Assembly: GCA_025449775.1 (NCBI GenBank)
Contig: JANWIS010000040.1
Coordinates: 1 to 41,159 of the forward strand
Reading direction: 5' to 3'
DNA length: 41,159 nucleotides
Origin: Ignavibacteriaceae bacterium
GTDB lineage: Bacteria > Bacteroidota > Ignavibacteria > Ignavibacteriales > Ignavibacteriaceae
Part shown: positions 33,363 to 40,419 of the stretch, piece by piece
How positions within the stretch are numbered: the stretch's first letter is position 1
Layout: each line of letters opens with the position of its first letter
Translations under genes and position numbers: made by a program
Notes under the pieces: model-generated
What the model saw: only the letters and a program-made list of their open reading frames with translations
What the model was told of the DNA's origin: nothing
The model's database searches: none

Positions 33363-34541
33363 TTAGTTATAATTTTTAATAATTAGTGATGATGCTTCTC
33401 CTCCACCTATACATAGTGAAGCCAATCCGAATGTCAGATTTCTGCTTTTTAATTCATGGATTAATGTTACAAGTATTCGTGCTCCACTTGCACCAATTGG
33501 ATGCCCAAGTGCAATGGCTCCCCCATTCACATTTACTTTCTCAGGATTTAATCCAAGAATCTTGTTGTTTGCCAGTGAAACTACAGCGAAAGCTTCATTG
33601 ATCTCAAATAAATCAATATCATCCAACTTTAAATTTGCTCTCTTAAGGACTTTATTAATCGAATCTGCCGGAGCTGTTGTAAATTCAATTGGTGCTTTGG
33701 CTGATGAAGCTTGAGCTATAATTTCAACAAGCGGATTTAACCCAATGCTTTTTGCTTTTTCTTCACTCATAACCAGCATTGCAGCAGCACCATCATTGAT
33801 GCTTGAAGAATTTGCTGCAGTCACCACTCCATTCTTATCAAATACCGGTTTAAGTGAAGGTATTTTGTCAAATTTAACTTTTCCAGGTTCTTCATCAATA
33901 TTTACAACGGTTTCTTCCCTACCTATCTTCACTTTGACTTCAAACATTTCGTGCTTAAACCTATTACTCTTCTGTGCATCGATAGCTTTTTTATAAGAGT
34001 TGATGGCAAATTCGTCAAGTACTTCTCTCGAGAATTTAAATTCTTTTGCACATGCTTCTGCACAATTACCCATATGGATATTATTATAAACATCCCATAA
34101 TCCATCCTTGATCATTGAGTCAATAATCTCACCATTACCGAGTCTGTAACCAGCTCTTGCTTTATCCAAAACGTAGGGTGCACTACTCATACTTTCCTGA
34201 CCACCTGCAATAATTATTTCAGCATCGCCTGACTGTATTGATTGTGCTGCAAGCATTACAGCTTTTAAACCACTTCCACACATTTTGTTTATAGTCATAC
34301 ATTCTATCTTTTCAGGTAAACCGGCAAACAATGCTGCTTGTCGCGCAGGAGCTTGTCCCTGTCCTGCTGTTAATACATTGCCCATTATTACTTCGTTTAT
34401 GATTTCTGCTGATATTTTAGAATCCTCAAGAATTCCTTTTATTGCTAAACTTCCTAGTTGAGCAGCACTCAATGAAGACAGAGATCCTCCGAATGATCCA
34501 ATTGGTGTTCTTTTTGCATTGGTGATTACTATTTTTTTCAT
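33363..34541 (-). CDS. Acetyl-CoA C-acetyltransferase (thiolase)
   Basis: Condenses two acetyl-CoA to acetoacetyl-CoA, or cleaves it, by the biosynthetic-type thiolase fold. The nucleophile is C88 in INKMCGSGLKAVM, H347 lies in GGAIALGHPIGASGAR, and the second cysteine C377 lies in SLCIGGGEASS. The 392 residues match the family, and QESMSSAPY and GNCAEACAKEF are typical of AtoB/ThlA. Chain-length specificity cannot be read from sequence, so a 3-ketoacyl-CoA thiolase role is possible. It is upstream of hbd in the same operon, and 88 bases downstream of holB. Confidence 0.95.
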   Translation of the reverse strand: MKKIVITNAKRTPIGSFGGSLSSLSAAQLGSLAIKGILEDSKISAEIINEVIMGNVLTAGQGQAPARQAALFAGLPEKIECMTINKMCGSGLKAVMLAAQSIQSGDAEIIIAGGQESMSSAPYVLDKARAGYRLGNGEIIDSMIKDGLWDVYNNIHMGNCAEACAKEFKFSREVLDEFAINSYKKAIDAQKSNRFKHEMFEVKVKIGREETVVNIDEEPGKVKFDKIPSLKPVFDKNGVVTAANSSSINDGAAAMLVMSEEKAKSIGLNPLVEIIAQASSAKAPIEFTTAPADSINKVLKRANLKLDDIDLFEINEAFAVVSLANNKILGLNPEKVNVNGGAIALGHPIGASGARILVTLIHELKSRNLTFGLASLCIGGGEASSLIIKNYN

Positions 34542-34629
34542 TAATCCTCTGATAATTTTATTAAATCAATTAGAAAATTAAATAAATAATTGCAAAGTAT
34601 CAGTTTTAATTCTGAGTATATTTTAAGTT

Positions 34630-35748
34630 TTACTGTTTCTGTAATACAACAGATGACAGTTCAAATATAAGATTAGCTGAAAGTAAAGAAGAATTTATAT
34701 TGCCGGATTGCAGGTTAATTAATTTATCAAGTTTTGAACTCAAAACATCCAATCTTATGTCAGGAAATTTACTATCGAATTTTTCAAGTGTGGTAATGTG
34801 ATTATTGTAATAAAAATATTTAAAATTCAACCTATATTTCTGAACATCAGTTAACCAGATGATTATCAAATTAATTAGTATAGGAAAAGCAGTTAATTTT
34901 TGTTCGGATAGGATTGAATTTAATTCATCAAATGCTGAAATAAACTTTCTGCCGAAAGAGTACCTTAATAAAGAAATAGTTTTGTCTTTCAGGTTTTGAA
35001 TTCCAATATCGACAAGTTTAATGGCAGTCTGAATAGATCCCATTGCAAATGTTGATGCTTCACGAGCAACTTTATCATCGATATAAAAGTAATTCGTCAA
35101 TACAAAAAATATCTGTTCATCACTCAAGGGATCAAAATTTACTCTCCAGCATCGTGATAAAATTGTAGGTCTTAATTTCGATATCTCCGATGTCGTTAAA
35201 ATGAAAATCACTTTATCAGGCGGTTCCTCAAGGCTTTTAAGAAGAGCATTTTGAGCTTCTTCATTCATTAAGTGAGCATCTGAAATTATTATAAATCTGT
35301 ACCCAACTTCTTCATAATTCAAAGTAAGAAATTTTTTAATATCCCGGATGCTATTAATTTTTATTGAGTTTGCCTTGGGAATTGAAATTTTATGAAATGG
35401 ATTAATGGCTTTGTTTTCAATCTGATCCAGAATCATTTTCAACTCATCAGAGTTTAGTTTTTCCATTGGTGTGCTTGCGTCCGTTTCATTTTTACCACGA
35501 GGCAGGGAGAAAATAAACTTTACCGGTGGCTCGGATAATTGTTCAATCATTCTTACTTTTTTTTCAGAATCATTTTTATTTTCAACTGTTACTAATGCCT
35601 GGGCGAATTTGATTGCTGCATTGTCTTTCCCAATTCCTTCGATACCTGAAAACAGAAATGCATGAGGTATATTGCCTGATAGAAGAAAGTTGTTAAGAAT
35701 ATTTTTTGCTCTTTGCTGACCGGGGATTTTATCTAAGACTAAATTCAT
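34630..35748 (-). CDS. holB: DNA polymerase III delta' subunit
   Basis: The clamp-loader subunit that completes the ring opening the sliding clamp. The 372 residues hold an AAA+ module with a degenerate P-loop GIEGIGKDNAA (35-45), where the T/S after GK is D, as fits a non-ATP-binding delta' rather than DnaX. Further motifs are RFIIISDAHLMNEEAQNALLKSLEEPP and the sensor/arginine-finger SRC in ILSRCWRVNF. The zinc-binding cysteine cluster of E. coli delta' is absent; the corresponding loop reads SLPRGKNETDAS. The C-terminal third is divergent. It follows the DUF2795 gene by 22 bases. Confidence 0.9.
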   Translation of the reverse strand: MNLVLDKIPGQQRAKNILNNFLLSGNIPHAFLFSGIEGIGKDNAAIKFAQALVTVENKNDSEKKVRMIEQLSEPPVKFIFSLPRGKNETDASTPMEKLNSDELKMILDQIENKAINPFHKISIPKANSIKINSIRDIKKFLTLNYEEVGYRFIIISDAHLMNEEAQNALLKSLEEPPDKVIFILTTSEISKLRPTILSRCWRVNFDPLSDEQIFFVLTNYFYIDDKVAREASTFAMGSIQTAIKLVDIGIQNLKDKTISLLRYSFGRKFISAFDELNSILSEQKLTAFPILINLIIIWLTDVQKYRLNFKYFYYNNHITTLEKFDSKFPDIRLDVLSSKLDKLINLQSGNINSSLLSANLIFELSSVVLQKQ

Positions 35749-35770
35749 TTACAAAGTGCAGTTTTGCACT

Positions 35771-35992
35771 TTAGAATTCATCTTCGTTATAGAAGAAGTC
35801 TTCGTCGGTGGGATAATCAGGCCAAATATCTTCGATAGTTTCATATGGTTCATCACTATCTTCAAGCTCTTTCAGATTTTCTATAACCTCGTAAGGTGCA
35901 CCAATACGGTCTGCGTATTCAATTAATTCTTCCTTTGTAGCTGGCCAGGGTGCATCATCCAGATAAGAAGCGAGTTCAACGGTCCAGATCAT
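35771..35992 (-). CDS. DUF2795 small acidic protein
   Basis: A 73-residue acidic protein of the DUF2795 type highly conserved in Bacteroidota and relatives; function unknown. Visible are MIWTVELASYLDDAPWPATK, EELIEYADRIGAPYEVIENL, and the ending DIWPDYPTDEDFFYNEDEF. The start is set at MIWT, which matches the family. A longer reading adds 19 residues (MTLLFLTITQK...) that lie inside the M23 peptidase gene and look unlike the family. The start overlaps the peptidase gene by 17 bases, suggesting coupled translation. The strong conservation with no known partner makes it a notable orphan. Confidence 0.9.
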   Translation of the reverse strand: MIWTVELASYLDDAPWPATKEELIEYADRIGAPYEVIENLKELEDSDEPYETIEDIWPDYPTDEDFFYNEDEF

Positions 35993-36935
35993 TCTTTTTT
36001 TCCGATGTCGAAATAGTTTTTGTGTTATTGTCAAAAAAAGTAAGGTCATCGAAGAAAAAATCTATTGGGTCTAACACTTTTCCATTATGCCGAACTTCGT
36101 AATGAAGATGAGGACCTGATGAAAGTCCTGAATTACCTGATTTGGCTATAATGTCTCCTCTTTTAACTTTTTGCCCTCTTTTAACAAGTGATTTAGATAG
36201 ATGTGCAAATATAGTCCTGAATCCGAAACCATGATCTAATTCAATTACTAATCCATATCCGGCTTGTCTTTCAACTGCGATAATTTTTCCGTTACCAGGT
36301 GCGTGAACAGGAGTACCCGTATTACTATTAATATCCAATCCTGTATGAAATTTATTCACTCCAAGAATTGGATGTTTCCGGATCCCAAATCCGTAAATCG
36401 AGTATTCACCTTTGATCGGTTTTATTGCCGGTATACATTCATATAATTGTTTATTAGTTGATAGCTGTTTTGTTATTTCTATTATCTGGTTCTTTTCAAA
36501 TATTACATTCTTAGAAATATCGTTCATAGTCTTTAAGAGATCAGTAATTTCTCTATCTCTGATGATGAGGTTAGTAAGAAAATTATCTTCAGTACCGCCA
36601 GTTCCTAACAATTTTTCTTCTTCAGAAATAGGCTGAAGGTTTGCGAAATTCCTGTACTCTTTGTTAAGTACAGCGATAGTATCGATATCATTTATTATTT
36701 CATTATATGATTCAGCAATCTGTTTAACCTGCTTTTTTAATTCTGTATTCTCTCGTCTTAGTGAATTTATTTTGAAATTCGGATCGGAAATTCCGCCAAA
36801 GATATAATAGAGAATAATAAATATTGAAGTGAACAGGATAGACGACGCTACCAAAAATGTAACAAGTTTTACCTTGAAATTTTTGATTTCAATATACTTA
36901 AGGTTGGATTTTGAGAAGTAAAATAATTTTTTCAT
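35976..36935 (-). CDS. Membrane-anchored M23 (LytM) peptidase
   Basis: A zinc endopeptidase, or its scaffold, acting on peptidoglycan cross-links in the periplasm. The 319 residues have one N-terminal helix (about 23-46), a coiled coil (about 52-95), and a C-terminal LytM domain (about 175-295) with zinc ligands H197 and D201 (FHTGLD), H278 (HLH, 276-278), and catalytic H245 (IFAHLS). All active residues are present, so catalysis is expected, unlike EnvC-type activators. The N-terminal and coiled-coil layout resembles MepM/bactofilin-linked peptidases. Its 3' end overlaps the DUF2795 gene, and its promoter is the TTG-N20-TAATTTTG described separately. Confidence 0.93.
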   Translation of the reverse strand: MKKLFYFSKSNLKYIEIKNFKVKLVTFLVASSILFTSIFIILYYIFGGISDPNFKINSLRRENTELKKQVKQIAESYNEIINDIDTIAVLNKEYRNFANLQPISEEEKLLGTGGTEDNFLTNLIIRDREITDLLKTMNDISKNVIFEKNQIIEITKQLSTNKQLYECIPAIKPIKGEYSIYGFGIRKHPILGVNKFHTGLDINSNTGTPVHAPGNGKIIAVERQAGYGLVIELDHGFGFRTIFAHLSKSLVKRGQKVKRGDIIAKSGNSGLSSGPHLHYEVRHNGKVLDPIDFFFDDLTFFDNNTKTISTSEKKNDLDR

Positions 36936-36946
36936 ACCACGACGCG

Positions 36947-36977
36947 CAAAATTAAATATTTAGTAATACTCAGTCAA
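36947..36977 (-). promoter_or_regulatory. Bacteroidota-type promoter of the M23 peptidase operon
   Basis: On the minus strand TTG (36977-36975, within TTGACT), exactly 20 bases, then TAATTTTG (36954-36947), a perfect TAnnTTTG. The ATG follows 11 bases after the -7 element, giving a leader of under 10 bases. Confidence 0.55.
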
Positions 36978-36991
36978 GCAGATTCTTAATA

Positions 36992-38005
36992 TTATTCAAA
37001 ATCATGCTCGAAATAATTAGTTGCTCTTTGACCACTTATGTTTTTGTCCAAAATACGCTCAGAAAGACGTTTTTCGAAAACTTTAGCACTATCGTACCCA
37101 TAATGCTTTAATAAATAATTAAGTGCAATTACTTCCGAAATGACCGTAATATTTTTACCCGGCAAAATAGGTAATTTTATATAAGGCATTTCAACCTCTG
37201 AAAATTTAATTGTTTTCTCATCCAAACCAGTCCTGGTATAATGTGTTTTTTCATCCCATACTTCAAGTTCTACAATAATTTCCAGCCTTTTTTGGTATCT
37301 AATTGCTCTAATACCAAAAATTCGCTCTACATCGATTATACCGAGTCCTCTAATCTCCATTAAATGTTTCGCAATTTCCGTTCCTGAACCTAAAAGAATC
37401 CCCTCCCCTTTTTTGGTGAGAATTATAACATCGTCGGCGACTAATCGATGTCCCCTTTCTACAAGATCTAATGCAACTTCGCTTTTTCCAATGCCAGATT
37501 TACCGACAAAACAAATTCCAACACCATATACGTCTACAAATGAGCCATGAATCGTAATCCGTTCCGAAAATTGATCATCAAGAAAATCACTTAGAAGATA
37601 AACTAGCTTAGTAGTTGAATAAGGAGATCCGAAGATTGGAATTCTTTTTTCTTCAGCAATTTTAAGTAAAACAGGAAGAGGTTTGTTGTTGTCAGTTAAA
37701 ATAATACACGGAATATCAAACTGAAAAATTACTCCAAGTGCTTTGGTGAGTTGATCAGGTGTCAGTTTATTTAAATAACGTACTTCGGTATTACCGAAAA
37801 CCTGAACTCTGTTGAATGAAAAAAGATCTACAAATCCTGCTAATGCTAAACCGGGTCTGTGCATATTCTGATCAGTAATCTTTTTATCAAGGTCCGGATG
37901 TTCTGAAAAAAGATTGAGCTTACCTATTTTCTGAGCATTCTTAAAGAAGAATTCAACAGTAATAGCTTCTTTTCTTGATATTGATTTTTCATTTATCTCA
38001 ATCAT
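36992..38005 (-). CDS. hprK: HPr(Ser) kinase/phosphorylase
   Basis: A bifunctional enzyme that phosphorylates and dephosphorylates a serine of HPr, linking sugar metabolism to transport and regulation. The 337 residues have an N-terminal domain (1-~130), then a kinase domain with H153 in IHGSFVDVYGVG, Walker A GKSGIGKSE (168-176), the family signature MEIRGLGIID (216-225) and the C-terminal LPGKN loop. All functional residues are intact. No ptsH or other PTS gene is nearby. It overlaps hpf by 4 bases and is the last of the xer-hpf-hprK unit. Confidence 0.94.
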   Translation of the reverse strand: MIEINEKSISRKEAITVEFFFKNAQKIGKLNLFSEHPDLDKKITDQNMHRPGLALAGFVDLFSFNRVQVFGNTEVRYLNKLTPDQLTKALGVIFQFDIPCIILTDNNKPLPVLLKIAEEKRIPIFGSPYSTTKLVYLLSDFLDDQFSERITIHGSFVDVYGVGICFVGKSGIGKSEVALDLVERGHRLVADDVIILTKKGEGILLGSGTEIAKHLMEIRGLGIIDVERIFGIRAIRYQKRLEIIVELEVWDEKTHYTRTGLDEKTIKFSEVEMPYIKLPILPGKNITVISEVIALNYLLKHYGYDSAKVFEKRLSERILDKNISGQRATNYFEHDFE

Positions 38006-38304
38006 TTAACCCTGCTTTTTCTTTTTGATTTTAATGTTGCTAGCTGACGTGACAGTTTATTTACTGCTGCACTTACAGATTTTGTAAAATCATCAGAATT
38101 AACTGCAGCGATTAATGTTTGTTTTGGAATGTGCAATGAAATTTCAGCTTGCTTAATACTGTCCCTCGAATTCTGAAAGCTAAGTATTACATCAGCACTA
38201 ATTATTTCATCATTGAACTTTACCAAAGACTTCACTTCACTATTGATAAATTCTTTTAAACTTTCTCTGGCCTTAAACTTACGTGCTGTGATGATGATGT
38301 TCAT
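38002..38304 (-). CDS. hpf: Ribosome hibernation promoting factor, short form (HPF/RaiA)
   Basis: Binds the 30S decoding channel and silences ribosomes during slow growth. The chosen start gives 100 residues beginning MNIIITARKFKARESL, matching the family. A GGAGG lies about 5 bases upstream. A start five codons earlier (MLEAV) would put that site inside the gene. The fold is beta-alpha-beta-beta-beta-alpha with basic C-terminal KSKRKSRVK. The C-terminal dimerisation domain of long HPF is absent. It lies between xer and hprK with only small gaps or overlaps. Confidence 0.9.
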   Translation of the reverse strand: MNIIITARKFKARESLKEFINSEVKSLVKFNDEIISADVILSFQNSRDSIKQAEISLHIPKQTLIAAVNSDDFTKSVSAAVNKLSRQLATLKSKRKSRVK

Positions 38305-38319
38305 AACTGCCTCCAACAT

Positions 38320-39201
38320 TTAAGATTTTGGATGAGATTTTTTATAAGATCGCTTTAATCTTTCTATACTTACATGTGTATAGATTTGTGTTGTCTTCAG
38401 ATTTTCGTGCCCTAAAATTTCTTTTACGGCTCTAAGATCAGCTCCGTTATCCAACATATGAGTTGCTGAACTGTGTCTTAAAATATGCGGACTTTTCTTT
38501 TTAATATCGGTTACTTTGCTCAAATATTTATTAACAATCCTGTAGATATATTTTTCGTATAATTTTTCACCTCGCTTGTTCCTAAGCAGCGGTTCTGAAT
38601 ATTTATTAACCGGAAATGAAGTTAAATATTCTTCCAAATTTTTTTTTGATTCTTCTCCTACTGGTACAATTCTTACTTTCATTCCCTTTCCTGTTACTCG
38701 TAGAATTCCTTTTGTCAGATCTAGATCTCCAGCTTTAAGATTACATAATTCAGAAACACGAAGTGAACAGCCATATAACAATTCAAATATCACTTTAATC
38801 AGTATAGGATTGTTATCTTCTTTCTCAGCAATTTCAAATGTTTTCAGAATACTTTTTTCTGATGCAATCTCGGGAAGCTTTTTAGGTATTTTTGGGTTTC
38901 TCAATTGCGAAACAGGGTTTTGCTTTATCAACTCTTCCTTGTATGCAAATCTAAACATTCCTCTTAAAGCCGAAAGCTTTCTCGAAATTGAAACTTTCTC
39001 GAATTTCCTTTCACTTAATTGCATCATGTAAGATTTGATGAAACGATCATTTATAGATTGTATATCCGATTTATTGTTTTCATTACAATACTTAATAAAA
39101 TCGGAAAGATCTGCTTTATATGATTTTACAGTATTAGGAGAATAACGTTTTATATTCCTGGTAAATAGAAGATAACCATCTGTCAATAGTTCAATATTCA
39201 T
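38320..39201 (-). CDS. Tyrosine recombinase XerC/XerD type
   Basis: Probable chromosome dimer resolvase. The 293 residues have an N-terminal SAM-like core-binding domain (about 1-95) and a C-terminal catalytic domain with R148 (SLRVSEL), K172 (TGKGMK), H239 and R242 (HILRHSSATHML), H265 (LGHENLKTTQIYTH) and the nucleophile Y274. The length and the ILRHSSATH and LGHENLKTTQIYTHV motifs match Xer proteins rather than phage integrases, and no attachment site or phage gene is adjacent. Whether it is the C or D form cannot be decided; many FCB-group bacteria carry more than one. A GCN-rich dif site was not found. Confidence 0.93.
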   Translation of the reverse strand: MNIELLTDGYLLFTRNIKRYSPNTVKSYKADLSDFIKYCNENNKSDIQSINDRFIKSYMMQLSERKFEKVSISRKLSALRGMFRFAYKEELIKQNPVSQLRNPKIPKKLPEIASEKSILKTFEIAEKEDNNPILIKVIFELLYGCSLRVSELCNLKAGDLDLTKGILRVTGKGMKVRIVPVGEESKKNLEEYLTSFPVNKYSEPLLRNKRGEKLYEKYIYRIVNKYLSKVTDIKKKSPHILRHSSATHMLDNGADLRAVKEILGHENLKTTQIYTHVSIERLKRSYKKSHPKS

Positions 39202-39382
39202 ATTAAAATTTTCCGGGCAAAAATAATTTTATCTGTTGCTGAATTATATAAAGGAAAGAAAATATTGATTTGATCCAAACTTTGTAGTTGAAGTTGATGA
39301 GAGTTTATCATGATTCCAGACATTATTAAAGTTCTCAACATTAAATATCTGTCATTGCAAAAACACTAATAAACAAATAACT

Positions 39383-39832
39383 CTAAACCTTCCGTTCCTT
39401 ACCTTCTAATAAAATAAAATTATATTTATTTATCAACTTATTTTCCACTCTTTTCATTTTAATTTTATTTTTTCTGTTATTATCATCAAAATCCAGCAAA
39501 TGAAGTACACCATGGATTATCAACCTGAGTAATTCCCTGTTGTAACTTACTTTGTATTTTTTTGTATTGATTTTTGCCTCTTCAAAGGAGATTAGAATTT
39601 CACCATCAATCTTACTTTTTTTATCGGAGTAATTGAAGGTAATAATATCAGTATTAAAATCGTGATTTAAATATTTTTTATTTATTTGTCTTAATCCTGA
39701 GGAAGTAATGAAATTTATTGAAAGTGAGGAAATACTAAGCTGAAAATCTGAAATAAGAAATGATATTAATGTATGAACAGATTTTTTATTTATAAGCTTC
39801 TCTTCAGAATAAATTTGTAAATTTTTAACCAA
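39383..39832 (-). CDS. ybeY: Endoribonuclease YbeY (rRNA maturation)
   Basis: A single-strand endoribonuclease acting in 16S rRNA maturation and ribosome quality control. The 149 residues show NHDFNTDIITFNYS (56-69), GEILISFEEA and the zinc motif HGVLHLLDFDD (107-117). The usual motif is HGxLHLxGYDH with a third zinc histidine; here the third position is D117. Similar variants seem usual in Bacteroidota, so this may be lineage-wide rather than loss of function. The start is TTG, since no ATG precedes the conserved block, and it follows gamma-carbonic anhydrase by 20 bases. Confidence 0.88.
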   Translation of the reverse strand: MVKNLQIYSEEKLINKKSVHTLISFLISDFQLSISSLSINFITSSGLRQINKKYLNHDFNTDIITFNYSDKKSKIDGEILISFEEAKINTKKYKVSYNRELLRLIIHGVLHLLDFDDNNRKNKIKMKRVENKLINKYNFILLEGKERKV

Positions 39833-39852
39833 GCTGCAGAATTCGAATAGTT

Positions 39853-40419
39853 TTAAAGATTTAAATCATATAATGAATTTTGAGTCAGCCGGGAATATTC
39901 AACATATCGGTCAGCGCTTGCTTTAAAATCGAGCATTTCATTTTCAGTTAGATCACGCACAACTTTTGCGGGAACTCCGGCAACTAATTTAGCAGCCGGG
40001 ACAATAAAATTTGGTTTTACAAGTGCACCGGCTGCTACCATCGAATTAGATTCAACGACAGCTCCATCAAGCACTGTAGCACCAATCCCGATCAAACATA
40101 AATCCTGTAAAGTACATCCATGAAGAGATACGGAATGCCCAATAGTAACCTGGTTCCCTATGTTCAGCGGAAATTTTCCATTCGTAACATGCAGCATTGA
40201 ACAATCCTGAACATTTGTGTTCTTTCCTATTTTGATGTAATGGACATCTCCCCTGATAACTGTGTTGTACCAAATACTTGAATTGCTTCCGACTTCAACA
40301 TTGCCGATTATTTTAACTCCGGACGCGAGAAAAACATTCTCGCCTAATTTTGGAAAATATTCACGGTACGGAAAGAGTTTAATTTCTTCATTCAGTTTGT
40401 GTAGGTAGGAGGATTCCAT
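39853..40419 (-). CDS. Gamma-carbonic-anhydrase-like hexapeptide protein
   Basis: A left-handed beta-helix trimer of the YrdA/PaaY/CaiE gamma-carbonic anhydrase group. The 188 residues carry R56-D58 (VIRGDV), Q71-D72 and H77 (VQDCSMLHV), H95 and H100 (TIGHSVSLHGC), the three zinc histidines. PAKVVRDL is the usual terminal part. True carbonic anhydrase activity varies in this group, so the enzyme name is provisional. Its start overlaps the DUF3108 gene by 28 bases and it precedes ybeY. Confidence 0.9.
   Translation of the reverse strand: MESSYLHKLNEEIKLFPYREYFPKLGENVFLASGVKIIGNVEVGSNSSIWYNTVIRGDVHYIKIGKNTNVQDCSMLHVTNGKFPLNIGNQVTIGHSVSLHGCTLQDLCLIGIGATVLDGAVVESNSMVAAGALVKPNFIVPAAKLVAGVPAKVVRDLTENEMLDFKASADRYVEYSRLTQNSLYDLNL

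Noticed and set aside
38320..39201. Phage or integron integrase reading of the tyrosine recombinase
   Set aside because: Length and motifs fit Xer, the neighbours are housekeeping genes, and there is no attachment site or mobile cargo.
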